Of a stretch of 64,000 nucleotides of DNA, positions 17,840 through 26,506 are shown one piece after another. A program made the translations under genes and the position numbers. This DNA is from Hahella chejuensis KCTC 2396 (GTDB lineage Bacteria; Pseudomonadota; Gammaproteobacteria; Pseudomonadales; Oleiphilaceae): assembly GCF_000012985.1 (NCBI RefSeq), contig NC_007645.1, positions 3,316,501-3,380,500 on the forward strand, written 5' to 3'. Every line of letters begins with the position of its first letter. Within the stretch, counting starts at the first letter, position 1. The notes under the pieces were generated by a model. It did not search any database, was not told the origin of the DNA, and saw only the letters and a list, made by a program, of their open reading frames with translations.

Positions 17840-17868
17840 TTGACATATTAGGATGGTCGTCCTATTTT
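17840..17868 (+). promoter_or_regulatory. Sigma-70 promoter of the tetR operon
   Basis: TTGACA at 17840-17845, 17 bases, TATTTT at 17863-17868. The spacer holds the first palindromic operator, so a bound repressor would block RNA polymerase. Confidence 0.65.
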
Positions 17869-17890
17869 TAGCTCTAGGACGTGCGTCCTA
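17849..17890 (+). promoter_or_regulatory. Two TetR-type operators
   Basis: TAGGATGGTCGTCCTA (17849-17864) and the perfect palindrome TAGGACGTGCGTCCTA (17875-17890), 26 bases centre to centre. Both overlap or follow the promoter. They are likely bound by the TetR protein encoded next. Confidence 0.75.
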
Positions 17891-17982
17891 AAACGTGGCG
17901 TTACTTGGTCGATTGCGCATCTCAGGGGAGCCGTTCGGACAAGTCGCCTGTAACGTTACTTCAATTAGCGATCATTAAGACA

Positions 17983-18600
17983 ATGAGCAATCTCTCCACA
18001 CGCGGGCTGATAGTGGAAACGGCGGATCAGCTGTTCTACCAGCAAGGCTTTGAACACACCTCGTTCTCGCATATTGCCGAAGCCATCAATATTTCCCGCG
18101 GCAACTTTTATCACCACTTCAAAACCAAGGATGAAATCCTGGAAGCCGTGATTCAGCTGCGTCTGGCCAAGACCCAAGAGATGCTGGATCGTTGGGAGGC
18201 GGACGGAAAACATCCGCGGGAGCGCATTCAAAGCTTTATTCAGATTCTGGTCATGAACAAGGCGAACATAAAGCGCTACGGCTGCCCAGTCGGTACGCTG
18301 TGCTCAGAACTGGCGAAGCTGAACCATGGTTCTCTGGCTGACTCCAACGCTTTACTCACGCTCTTTCGAATTTGGTTGCGCAAGCAGTTTGTATTGCTGG
18401 GTCGCGAGGCGGACGCGGATCAGCTGGCCATGCATGCGCTGGCCTTCAGCCAGGGCGTCGCCACGCTGGCGAATGTGTTCAAAGACGAAAAGTTCATTAA
18501 AAACGAAGTTAATCAGATGCTCGACTGGTTGAAGCTATGCGAGGAGAACATAACTTCCTCTGAGCCTGCTTCCGCGCCGGAGCCAACAGGAGAAAAATAA
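17983..18600 (+). CDS. TetR family transcriptional repressor
   Basis: A 205-residue protein. The N-terminal helix-turn-helix (FEHTSFSHIAEAINISRGNFYHHFKTKDEIL) is a canonical TetR DNA-binding domain. I chose ATG at 17983 because translation from upstream starts would run through the operator region and add residues unlike the family. The C-terminal ligand domain has Cys residues in YGCPVGTLCSELAKL, the pattern of TetR proteins that sense reactive electrophiles; this is inference. It is followed after 3 bases by a YciI-like gene and then tag. Autoregulation through the two palindromes is likely. Confidence 0.88.
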   Translation: MSNLSTRGLIVETADQLFYQQGFEHTSFSHIAEAINISRGNFYHHFKTKDEILEAVIQLRLAKTQEMLDRWEADGKHPRERIQSFIQILVMNKANIKRYGCPVGTLCSELAKLNHGSLADSNALLTLFRIWLRKQFVLLGREADADQLAMHALAFSQGVATLANVFKDEKFIKNEVNQMLDWLKLCEENITSSEPASAPEPTGEK

Positions 18601-18603
18601 TCC

Positions 18604-18891
18604 ATGTTTATCGTGCTGCTGAAATTTTCAAACAATAAAAGTCAGGCTGGCCAATACATGTCAGCTCACAAAGACTGGATCAAGCAAGGCTTCGACGACG
18701 GCGTCTTTCTTCTGGTCGGGAGCCTTCAAACCAGCGCAGGAGGAGGGATAATGGCGCACAATACCTCACTGGCGGAGCTGCAAGAGAGAGTCAACGCCGA
18801 CCCATTCGTGGCCGAAGATGTCGTATCCGCGGAAATCATTGAAGTCGTCCCGTCCAATACCGATGCCCGCTTACAGTTTTTGATGAACTGA
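18604..18891 (+). CDS. YciI-like protein
   Basis: A 95-residue protein with the dimeric alpha/beta-barrel pattern of the YciI family (IVLLKFSNNKSQAGQYMSAHKDWIKQGFDDGVFLLVGSL, PFVAEDVV). Family members are small enzymes or stress proteins whose reactions are mostly unknown. The start lies 3 bases after the tetR stop, so the genes share a transcript. It is probably induced with tag when TetR releases. Confidence 0.8.
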   Translation: MFIVLLKFSNNKSQAGQYMSAHKDWIKQGFDDGVFLLVGSLQTSAGGGIMAHNTSLAELQERVNADPFVAEDVVSAEIIEVVPSNTDARLQFLMN

Positions 18892-18935
18892 AAAGACTTG
18901 CCTCCAACTTCAGACCTACACAAGGATAAAGATTA

Positions 18936-19538
18936 ATGTCCGTCACGATAGAAAGTGCAGAGAGCAAACCCCGTTGCAGCTGGAGCCAGACGCCGGATTT
19001 TCATGCCTATCACGACAATGAATGGGGCTTCCCGGTGAGGGATGATTTTCGTCTATTCGAGAAGCTCTGTTTAGAGAGTTTTCAATCCGGTCTCAGTTGG
19101 AGATTGATTCTCGCCAAGCGGGAAAACTTTCGCGCCGCCTTCCACCATTTTGACTTCAATAAAATAGCCGCGTTCACGGAAGAGGACGTTAATCGATTAC
19201 TCAAAGATGAAGGCATCGTCCGCCACCGGGGCAAAATTGAAGCCGTCATCAACAACGCCAAATGCGCCCAGGCGCTGGTGGAGATAGAGGGATCGTTAGC
19301 GACTTTCATCTGGCGCTTTGAACCCGCCCACGACCAACGCCAAAAACCACAGACCGCCTCAACCTCCCCAGAATCCGTCGCCCTGTCGAAAGCCCTCAAA
19401 AAAATGGGCTGGAAATTCGTCGGCCCAACCACCGTATTCGCATTCATGCAGGCCATGGGACTGATCAACGACCACACGGAAGAATGCGCCATCAGGGCGG
19501 AAGTGGAGCGCTCGCGAGAGGTTTTTCAGAGGCCTTGA
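18936..19538 (+). CDS. tag: DNA-3-methyladenine glycosylase I
   Basis: A 200-residue protein matching Tag, which removes 3-methyladenine from DNA in base-excision repair. Visible family features are RCSWSQ at the start, the aromatic base-pocket run YHDNEWGFPV, FEKLCLESFQSGLSW, the helix-hairpin-helix-like region IVRHRGKIEAVINNA and the C-terminal FVGPTTVFAFMQAMGLINDH with EEC. The Cys and His at the two ends are the zinc ligands known in E. coli Tag. It is the third gene of the tetR operon, which suggests a response to an alkylating compound. Confidence 0.92.
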   Translation: MSVTIESAESKPRCSWSQTPDFHAYHDNEWGFPVRDDFRLFEKLCLESFQSGLSWRLILAKRENFRAAFHHFDFNKIAAFTEEDVNRLLKDEGIVRHRGKIEAVINNAKCAQALVEIEGSLATFIWRFEPAHDQRQKPQTASTSPESVALSKALKKMGWKFVGPTTVFAFMQAMGLINDHTEECAIRAEVERSREVFQRP

Positions 19539-19688
19539 GATTGCTCAAGCCTTCCGCTTAAAAGATGCCTGATTCGGCCAAGCGCTTAGTGTACTTTATC
19601 AACCGACAAACCCGGGGCGATCCATTATTCGTACCTTCTTGGATTATCAAAGAGGCTTCTTCGGTTGCGGTTAATCTGAGAGGGGACA

Positions 19689-20576
19689 TCAAGACAATTC
19701 CCCCACCAAAAAGTCAAAAACGGTTCTGACTCTCAGGTTCATTTTCAGTTCTCGATGAGAGACGAGCCAGCTCTCGCCTTTGAATACCTCGTAATGAGGG
19801 ATGGCTCTTTCGACCGTCTGCTCCGTATCGCCGATTTCAATTGGCATTACGCCGATGCCTACGCCTTGTTTGGTCATTTCCCAGTGTGCTAAGTGGCCGT
19901 CAGTCTTCACTGGAAAGTTTTTGTCGCTTAGTTCAAATCCATGCTCTTTCAGCGCCTTGATATAGGCGTCATTGTTGGTGCTGAAACCCAGGAAATGGGC
20001 GTTGCTGAATTCCTTTGGAGTTTTCGGACGGCCGATCCTGTCCAGGTAGCTTGGCGCGGCATAAAGCGCTGCTTTTATATCGCTGAGTTTTCTGGCGATT
20101 AAATCCGGTTGAGTAGGGCGGAACGCGCGGATGGCGATATCCGCTTCCCGACGTTTTAAATCGCTGGCTATATTGGATGCGATGATGTCGATATGGAGGC
20201 CGGGATATAGCGCTCTCAGCTTCATGATGATGGAAGGCAGGATAAAGGCGGCCGTCACCTCTGTGGCGGAAATAACTATCGTTCCCTCCACCGAACGGGC
20301 ATGTCCCGAAGCGGCCATGGATAGACCTCCCGCCGCCTCACCCATAGCGCGAACATAACCTAACAACGCCAACCCGTTAGGCGTTAGCTCCAGTCCTTTT
20401 GACCCTCGTTCGAACAGTGCGACGCTAAGCTCTTTTTCGAGTGCGCTCACCTGCCTGCTCAGTGTTGGCTGGGAAATGCCCAGTGCGCGAGCGGCGGCCG
20501 AAAGAGATCCTTCTTCCGCCGTAACCAGAAATGCCCGCGCCTGGTTCCAATCAAAATTTACCGGTCGCCATTCCAT
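19689..20576 (-). CDS. LysR family transcriptional regulator
   Basis: A 295-residue protein from ATG 20576 (an upstream ATG at 20597 adds seven residues). The N-terminus is a winged helix-turn-helix of LysR type (FLVTAEEGSLSAAARALGISQPTLSRQVSALEKELSVALFER). The rest is a periplasmic-binding-protein-like ligand domain (GTIVISATEVTAAFILPSIIMKL). It is divergent from the methyltransferase at 20676 with a 99-base shared upstream region, the usual arrangement for LysR control of the neighbour. Confidence 0.9.
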   Translation of the reverse strand: MEWRPVNFDWNQARAFLVTAEEGSLSAAARALGISQPTLSRQVSALEKELSVALFERGSKGLELTPNGLALLGYVRAMGEAAGGLSMAASGHARSVEGTIVISATEVTAAFILPSIIMKLRALYPGLHIDIIASNIASDLKRREADIAIRAFRPTQPDLIARKLSDIKAALYAAPSYLDRIGRPKTPKEFSNAHFLGFSTNNDAYIKALKEHGFELSDKNFPVKTDGHLAHWEMTKQGVGIGVMPIEIGDTEQTVERAIPHYEVFKGESWLVSHRELKMNLRVRTVFDFLVGELS

Positions 20577-20675
20577 ACAAATATGCATAACCTTCATTCA
20601 TATTCAGGAATGTTAGCAATAACTGCGTATAGGTAAAATCTTAATCTTTAATCGACACCTGCCAAGAGGACTCAA

Positions 20676-21299
20676 ATGGACTTCTCAATTAAATTCTGGG
20701 ACAAAGCCGCTGAACGATACGCCAGAAGACCGGTGGCCGATGTCGGCGCCTATGAGAAGAAGCTCGCCGTTACACAACAGTTTCTGAGAGCCGATATGCG
20801 CGTACTGGAATTTGGTTGTGGAACTGGCTCGACGGCGCTCGTTCACGCGCCCCAGGTTGCTGAATACGTGGCGACGGACGCATCCTCGAAAATGATAGAT
20901 ATCGCCAGAGCGAAGCTACGCGATCAGCCTGTCCCGGGATTGAAGTTTGATGTGGCGACATTGGATGATTATAACGGGCAGTCAGAAATCTATGATGTGA
21001 TTCTTGGACTGAATATTCTGCACTTACTGCGCGACCCGGATCAGGCGATACAACAGGTGTACAGGTTGTTGAAACCGGGTGGCGTTTTCATCAGCAATAC
21101 CGCTTGTTTATCCGATACGCGGCCCTACCTGCGGCTTATCACACCCGTGGGCAAGCTGTTGCGACTCATGCCATACGTGAAGTTTCTGTCCCGTAAAGGG
21201 CTTGAAGCGAGCATCGAAAGCGCAGGGTTTGAGATTGAGTACAAGTGGATTCCCGAGACGACAAAAGACGTGTATTTCCTGGTCGCAAGGAAAAAGTAG
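20676..21299 (+). CDS. Class I SAM-dependent methyltransferase
   Basis: A 207-residue protein with the motif I glycine loop VLEFGCGTGSTAL, acidic motif II VATDASSKMIDIA and motif IV YDVILGLNILHLL, all marks of the Methyltransf_11 type. Its substrate cannot be told. A Shine-Dalgarno (AGAGGA) lies six bases before ATG. The divergent LysR gene is its likely regulator. The first copy of the multi-hairpin repeat begins 11 bases after its stop. Confidence 0.9.
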   Translation: MDFSIKFWDKAAERYARRPVADVGAYEKKLAVTQQFLRADMRVLEFGCGTGSTALVHAPQVAEYVATDASSKMIDIARAKLRDQPVPGLKFDVATLDDYNGQSEIYDVILGLNILHLLRDPDQAIQQVYRLLKPGGVFISNTACLSDTRPYLRLITPVGKLLRLMPYVKFLSRKGLEASIESAGFEIEYKWIPETTKDVYFLVARKK

Positions 21300-21310
21300 T
21301 TAAGCGGATT

Positions 21311-21458
21311 ATTAATATGGCAATGATATTGACATGTTAATGATCAGGCGCATGGATGCGCCTGCGCGGCGGCAAGCCGCGGGAGACAGGGCCTGACATG
21401 CGCAGGCCCTGTCGTTGCAGACAAATAGAAGGAAGCTATTTGTCTGCCTGGTTAATAA
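21311..21458. repeat. Multi-hairpin interspersed repeat, copy 1
   Basis: A 148-base element starting ATTAATATGG and ending GTTAATAA. It folds into at least three stems: AGGCGCATGGATGCGCCT, ACAGGGCCTG/CAGGCCCTGT, and AGACAAATAG/CTATTTGTCT. Near-identical copies occur at 50567 and 58669 and a partial one at 55272, all at boundaries of T3SS operons. The rest of this 321-base gap holds a small hairpin at 21550-21571 and no gene. Confidence 0.85.
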
Positions 21459-21549
21459 AACGTAGTTCTAAAACCTGTCCGTGTTCTGCAAAATAGATCC
21501 CCCGATCGATACCTCCCACTATCTGGCATGACTACTTTGCCTCTATGGT

Positions 21550-21571
21550 CCGCAGATTTTTCCGTCTGCGG
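21550..21571. promoter_or_regulatory. Hairpin in the leader of the next gene
   Basis: CCGCAGA/TCTGCGG with an eight-base loop, about 50 bases before the start at 21621. It could be a transcript hairpin or a protein site; no T-run follows on the plus strand. Confidence 0.35.
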
Positions 21572-21620
21572 CGCCAGTATCCATCATTTCTTCATATGTC
21601 GATAAGGCGAGGTATCTATT

Positions 21621-22619
21621 ATGACTATTATTGACGGCGGTGGCGTGGCGCCAATCGCCCCTCAAAACCATGTTCAGGCTGGCGGCGGAGTGGCTAATCA
21701 ACCCGGCGCTCCTGCGTTGGCGCGCAACCCCAATCCTATTGCCCATCAGGATCAGAATGGCCGTTCTATGTTCAGCGGCTTTTTTGAAGGGGTGGCAAAC
21801 TTCAAGTCGGCGGTCTACAACCGTCTGCCGAACAATCCGCTGCGGGATATGTCCGTCAGGGAGCAGAACTACAGGGTTCCGCTCTCTCGTATGGAAGGCA
21901 ATGCGGAGACGCTTTTTAACGATATGGACCGGGCCAATCACCATGAGCGGCTCAGGGAACAGGCCTTGACCTCTTTTAGCGGGACGCATCACGCTACGGG
22001 CGACGCGGCCCAGGTGGCGGGGCAATTTCAGGAATTTCTGGCGTTTGATGTTGATAATTTAAGCGCGGATGAAGTCCGGCAAGCTGAAGATAATGCGCGG
22101 CAACGGTCTGACAATTGGTCTGATGGCGTACCTGGGACTGAGCATGATTTCAATATCAGGCTGCAGCAGGAGAAAGAAATCATCGCACTGGAAAAACTGG
22201 CGCAGTTCGATCATCTTCCGCCTCTGGATGAGTCCCAGGAGCACAATCGGATGTGGGGAGAGCTGAGTGTGGGCGCGTCTCTGCAAAGAAACGTCACCAT
22301 GCAGGAAACCCGTGATCAGCTCTCTTTCTTCGGGCGTCAGCTTTCGGTCTTTATGAAGAAAGAAGGATTGGGATTCGATGGTTTGATAGACAGGAAGACG
22401 GCGCAGCTGGTGAGGGATCAGGAATTGGACGCCAATACCCGTTTCGATGACCTAAACAATGATCAGCAGATCGACGTTTATAAGGCGGTGCTGAAATCCG
22501 CGTCCACCGCTAACCCGAACCTGATGGATAAATTCCAGAAAACCATAAGCAGCAACCTGCAGGCTGGCGCCGCGAACTTTATGTCGTTTCTAAATCGCAT
22601 GAATATTTTCTCCAGCTAA
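21621..22619 (+). CDS. Unknown protein at head of T3SS operon, candidate secreted substrate
   Basis: A 332-residue protein with no recognised domain. The first about 50 residues are Ala/Gly/Pro/Asn-rich and lack charge clusters (QAGGGVANQPGAPALARN), like an unstructured type III export signal. The remainder is helical and polar with coiled-coil-like runs (LQQEKEIIALEKLAQF). No signal peptide or membrane segment is present. It lies 200 bases before sctC on the same strand and after the first hairpin repeat. An effector or early substrate is a reasonable guess only. Confidence 0.65.
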   Translation: MTIIDGGGVAPIAPQNHVQAGGGVANQPGAPALARNPNPIAHQDQNGRSMFSGFFEGVANFKSAVYNRLPNNPLRDMSVREQNYRVPLSRMEGNAETLFNDMDRANHHERLREQALTSFSGTHHATGDAAQVAGQFQEFLAFDVDNLSADEVRQAEDNARQRSDNWSDGVPGTEHDFNIRLQQEKEIIALEKLAQFDHLPPLDESQEHNRMWGELSVGASLQRNVTMQETRDQLSFFGRQLSVFMKKEGLGFDGLIDRKTAQLVRDQELDANTRFDDLNNDQQIDVYKAVLKSASTANPNLMDKFQKTISSNLQAGAANFMSFLNRMNIFSS

Positions 22620-22821
22620 GAGGCGATGATTTGAGCGTCATCCAGGCTCGTCAGTGGTGAGATAGATATTGGCGAGACTTGATGGCGCTGGCTTTTTGTC
22701 TTTCCGCCATGTTGCACAAATACATCGGTAGGCTGATATGGCCAAACCGTCCACCCCTCTAATCTGACTTCAGTTTGAATCCACAAGGCTGCTTAGCCTG
22801 CACAAACCAGAGGAATAGAAG

Positions 22822-24543
22822 ATGAGGCCGCTACTGTCATTAATCGTATTGTTAATGTGCCTGTCGAGTGCGGCGGTGCGCGCTGAGGGATGGCCGTGGG
22901 CCAAACTCAGCTACGCCCATTATGCGGAAAATGAGCCCGTTCAGGAGCTGTTGCAACAATTCGCCGCTGCGATCAATACGCCGGTGGTGGTCAGCGATAA
23001 AGTTCAGGGCGTGGTCAACGGCCGCTTCGAAAAAGCGCCAGCCCGAGACTTTATCGACAGACTGGCCAAGCTGCACAGCCTGCTGTGGTACTACGACGGC
23101 CAGGTGCTCTACGTATACGGCGCCAGTGAAGTGGAGACAGATCTGATTCATCTGCAGGACGTCTCATCTCAACGCCTGATCAAAACCCTGACGAACCTGG
23201 GCGTGCTGGACCGACGCTATACTCTCAGGGCCATTCCCGGGGAAGGAATCGTAATGGTGTCCGGGCCGCCCCGTTATACCCAGCTGGTTCAGGAAGTGGC
23301 GGATATTTTGCGCTCTGGACAACAGGATAAGCCCAAAACCGGCGACGCCTTTGTGGTGCAGGTGTTTGAACTCAAGCACGCCTGGGCGGATGATCGCTCC
23401 ATGGTGGTTGGCGGCCAAAGAATAGCGGTTCCCGGCGTGGCTTCTTCGTTGCAGGCGATTCTAGGTCGGCGCATATCTGAACCGACCGTCAGCGCAATTG
23501 CGCCGAAAACCCTTCCCAAACTGAAAGGACAAGGGTTGGTTCAGGGACGTTACGGACCGACTGAAATTACGCCCTCTCAGGAGACCAACCGAGAAATCGT
23601 CTCCGTGCGAAGCGAGGAGGGCGGCGTCAATTCGGAAACGGCGGGCTATATCATCGCCAATGAGCGTCTGAATGCGGTCATCGTGCATGATCGTCAATCT
23701 AAAATGCCTCTTTATCAGAACCTTATTGACACTTTGGACCAGCCTAGAAGCCAGGTGGAGATTGAAGTTTCGATTATCGACGTGAGTACGGATCGTCTGA
23801 ACGAAATGGGGTTTGAGTGGCGGATCAATGGACGCAACGGCAGCTTCACTAATGCGGACTTCTCTCAAGGCGCTTTGCCGCGCAGTCCTAACGAGCTGTC
23901 GTTTGTAGTGGGCGACGGCGCTAACTTCTCTACGTTGCTGACCAACACGCAGGATCTCTTTCTGTCGCGCATTCGGGCTCTGTCGGAAGATGGCGACGCC
24001 AGCGTGCTGTCCCAGCCGACGATTCTGACCCTGGATAACATCGAAGCGGTGTTGGATCACAGCACCACCTTTTTCGTGCGGCTGGTGGGCGATCGGGAAG
24101 TGGACCTGTTTCCGGTGTCCGTCGGCTCCGTGGTCAGAGTGACGCCGCACATCGTGAAAGGCGATCTCAGCGATAAAATTCATCTGAATATCAATATCGA
24201 GGACGGCCAGCAAACGGGACAGGCGGTGGACGACATACCCGCCGTCAGCAAAAGCATCATCACTACCGAGGCTCTGGTGAACGACAACGGCAGCCTGCTG
24301 GTCGGCGGCTACTATTTCAATCAGGACTCCACCAATCGCAGCAAGATTCCCGTGCTGGGCGATATCCCGTTATTAGGGCGCCTGTTCCGCACCGACGGCA
24401 GTCAGCTGCAGAAACGAGCCAGACTGTTTCTGATCTCACCCCGCATCGTCGGCTCCAACACGGCTGAAATTAAATACAACCGCCGGCTGGAATCCCTGAT
24501 CAACAAGTATCTGAGCACGGCTCCGGAACTCTTTACGCCATAG
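22822..24543 (+). CDS. sctC: T3SS outer-membrane secretin SctC
   Basis: A 573-residue secretin with a signal peptide (LIVLLMCLSSAAVRA). N-terminal N0 and N1-type domains (FAAAINTPVVVSDKVQGVVNGRF, VDRL-type repeats) are followed by the secretin core (DGDASVLSQPTILTLDN, VGSVVRVTPHIV, LLVGGYYFNQDS, VPVLGDIPLLGRLFR). It forms the outer-membrane ring of the injectisome. It heads the plus-strand operon sctC to sctL. Secretins of Ysc type usually need a pilotin lipoprotein, and none was found in the window. Confidence 0.95.
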   Translation: MRPLLSLIVLLMCLSSAAVRAEGWPWAKLSYAHYAENEPVQELLQQFAAAINTPVVVSDKVQGVVNGRFEKAPARDFIDRLAKLHSLLWYYDGQVLYVYGASEVETDLIHLQDVSSQRLIKTLTNLGVLDRRYTLRAIPGEGIVMVSGPPRYTQLVQEVADILRSGQQDKPKTGDAFVVQVFELKHAWADDRSMVVGGQRIAVPGVASSLQAILGRRISEPTVSAIAPKTLPKLKGQGLVQGRYGPTEITPSQETNREIVSVRSEEGGVNSETAGYIIANERLNAVIVHDRQSKMPLYQNLIDTLDQPRSQVEIEVSIIDVSTDRLNEMGFEWRINGRNGSFTNADFSQGALPRSPNELSFVVGDGANFSTLLTNTQDLFLSRIRALSEDGDASVLSQPTILTLDNIEAVLDHSTTFFVRLVGDREVDLFPVSVGSVVRVTPHIVKGDLSDKIHLNINIEDGQQTGQAVDDIPAVSKSIITTEALVNDNGSLLVGGYYFNQDSTNRSKIPVLGDIPLLGRLFRTDGSQLQKRARLFLISPRIVGSNTAEIKYNRRLESLINKYLSTAPELFTP

Positions 24544-24674
24544 AAGCCAATTAGGCCTGTGGATATATGGTTGCAGGCGCGTCTCTACGGCACTGTTAAC
24601 GCAAGCGCGGCGACTTCCATACAGCTTCGCCGCAACCCAAACGCTTCACTCACCAGCCGGACACAAGTACAGCA

Positions 24675-26015
24675 ATGACTAGCGCACAATGGATGATCAA
24701 GTTGCTCTCCGGGCCTCACGCAGGCGCGGAAATGCGCCTCGAAAACCGCGCCTACCGCGTCGGCGCCGCGGACGACTGCGATATCGTGCTGCACGATAAG
24801 CTGCTGCCTGACCTGGCGTTTTCACTGATCGTAGAGTTTGGCGTCGTGCGCCTGCAGCGCGACGTGGAAAGCATTGCGTTGACTCATGTGGGGCGCGAGA
24901 TTGAGGACCTGGAGATCGCGATCGAGCCTTATGGCGTCTACTCGCTGGGGCTGCTGCATTTCTGCTTCGGTCCCGCTGACGCGGCCTGGCCGGACATTCC
25001 GCTGCCGACGCTTCATCACACGGCCGAATCCAACGCGTCTAATCTTCCTGCCGCCACAGAGTCGGAGCATTCGAACGACCCCGTGAACAAGCGTCAGGAC
25101 AGCGGCCGCAGGGGGCTGTCACGACGCTCAAAGCTCATGCTGCCGGTATTTCTGTGTTTCATTGCTGGCGGCGTAATCTTCAACAGCCGCTTTCTTGACG
25201 CAGGCGTTATCCAGCCGCAAGCGTCCCTGGATCTCGCCGGTATTGTCGCCCAGGACTGGCGTTTCGAAGGACTCGCCGTCAATCCACAGACCCAGAGCAA
25301 CGGCGCGAACAAGTGGCTGATCAGCGGTTACGTCGATACCGCTGCGCAAGCGGCGGATCTGAAGCAGCGTCTGCAGGCGCTGAATGCGCCATTTGAGCTG
25401 GATCTTCGTGTCATGGAGAACGTCAAACGCTCAACGGAGACCCTGCTGCAACAGTTTCAGTTATCACATCTGGCGGTCAGTCTCGGAGCTCAGCCCGGCG
25501 AGCTGGTGATCAGCGGTATTGAAACAAATTTGGACAACTGGTTGCGACAAAAAGAGCTGCTGCTTGCCGACATTCCCGGTCTGACTCACATTCAGGACCG
25601 CGTAGAGAGGCCGGAAAGCCGGTTGAACCAGCTGAAACAGTGGTTGCAGGAGGAAGGGCTCGATAAAGAAGTGCTGGTCAATGCGCAAGATGGGCGTTTG
25701 TCCATCACCTCCGATATTCGTCTGGAGGACTCCGAGGCGTGGCGGCGGGTTCAACGCAAGTTTCAGGAGCGCTTCGGCGGGACGCTGGATCTGTCTGTCA
25801 TCGCCGACGCTCGGCCCACGCTGGCGATTCGTAGCGTCAGCCTGGGCGCGGTTCCCCATCTTGTGCTGGCGAACGGGCGCCGTTACGGCCTGGGAGCCCA
25901 TGTCAGCGATGGCTATTTTCTGGAGCAGGTCGCCAAGGATGCTGTCGTCCTGCGGCGCGGCGAGGAATTGATCAAGTATCGCGTCGGCCCCGGCGCGGCC
26001 CCGTCAGATCCATGA
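24675..26015 (+). CDS. sctD: T3SS inner-membrane ring protein SctD
   Basis: A 446-residue YscD/PscD-like protein. The cytosolic N-terminus is an FHA-like domain (WMIKLLSGPHAGAEMRLENRAYRVGAADDCDIVL). One membrane segment follows at about residue 153 (LMLPVFLCFIAGGVIF). The periplasmic part has ring-building domains (KWLISGYVDTAAQAADLKQRL). With SctJ it makes the inner-membrane ring that meets SctC. Its stop overlaps the upstream frame of the next gene. Confidence 0.9.
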   Translation: MTSAQWMIKLLSGPHAGAEMRLENRAYRVGAADDCDIVLHDKLLPDLAFSLIVEFGVVRLQRDVESIALTHVGREIEDLEIAIEPYGVYSLGLLHFCFGPADAAWPDIPLPTLHHTAESNASNLPAATESEHSNDPVNKRQDSGRRGLSRRSKLMLPVFLCFIAGGVIFNSRFLDAGVIQPQASLDLAGIVAQDWRFEGLAVNPQTQSNGANKWLISGYVDTAAQAADLKQRLQALNAPFELDLRVMENVKRSTETLLQQFQLSHLAVSLGAQPGELVISGIETNLDNWLRQKELLLADIPGLTHIQDRVERPESRLNQLKQWLQEEGLDKEVLVNAQDGRLSITSDIRLEDSEAWRRVQRKFQERFGGTLDLSVIADARPTLAIRSVSLGAVPHLVLANGRRYGLGAHVSDGYFLEQVAKDAVVLRRGEELIKYRVGPGAAPSDP

Positions 26016-26038
26016 CAACGGAACCACAGGAGAAGCAA

Positions 26039-26290
26039 ATGGGAGACAACTTTAGCGAACGAACGCCGCAAGAGTGGCTGCAGTTGCTGGTGGATTATCA
26101 GCGGCAACTGCAAGCGCGCCTGAGGGTGGGATGCCAGCCGTCAGAGTATTACCTGCTGGCGGATCTGGATGCGGCGGTGGATCTGGTGATCCGCCGATTT
26201 AACCGCCCTCAATTTAACAACGCGTTTTTTAACGAGTCTCGAATAAACAACACTGACGATGGAGGAAGCCGATATGGCGTTCAATTTTGA
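26039..26290 (+). CDS. T3SS needle co-chaperone, SctE/YscE-like
   Basis: An 83-residue protein of the YscE/SsaE size class. The core (TPQEWLQLLVDYQRQLQARL, LADLDAAVDLVIRRF) is two amphipathic helices like YscE, which with YscG keeps the needle protein from polymerising in the cytosol. I chose ATG at 26039 because AGGAG lies six bases before it. The end overlaps the start of sctF by 17 bases. Placement between sctD and sctF matches the Ysc order D-E-F-G. Confidence 0.75.
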   Translation: MGDNFSERTPQEWLQLLVDYQRQLQARLRVGCQPSEYYLLADLDAAVDLVIRRFNRPQFNNAFFNESRINNTDDGGSRYGVQF

Positions 26291-26498
26291 TGCAATCAAC
26301 GATGCAATGGGTCGCCAGGCGACATTGAAGGAGGAGGAGTTGCGCTCCTTCGCCAACAGCATGGACCCCAATAACTCCTCGGACCTGATCAAATTTCAGC
26401 AGAAGGTCCAGGAGTGGGGACTGATCACCAACCTGCAGAGCACGACGATCAAGTCCCTCAAGGACACCATCGCCAGCATCGTGCAGAAAATGCAGTGA
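26274..26498 (+). CDS. sctF: T3SS needle subunit SctF
   Basis: A 74-residue helical protein (MAFNFDAINDAMGRQATLKEEEL, PNNSSDLIKFQQKVQEW, LKDTIASIVQKMQ). The PxxP-like turn DPNNSSD between two helices is the signature of YscF/MxiH needle proteins. ATG at 26274 has GGAGG upstream; a longer frame from 26259 adds five residues that are not typical. It polymerises into the extracellular needle. Confidence 0.93.
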   Translation: MAFNFDAINDAMGRQATLKEEELRSFANSMDPNNSSDLIKFQQKVQEWGLITNLQSTTIKSLKDTIASIVQKMQ

Positions 26499-26506
26499 GC
26501 GCAGAC

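Noticed and set aside
17949-17977. TGTAAC before the tetR gene as an ECF promoter
   Set aside because: No CGTAA-type box at the right distance, and a sigma-70 promoter with operators lies upstream.
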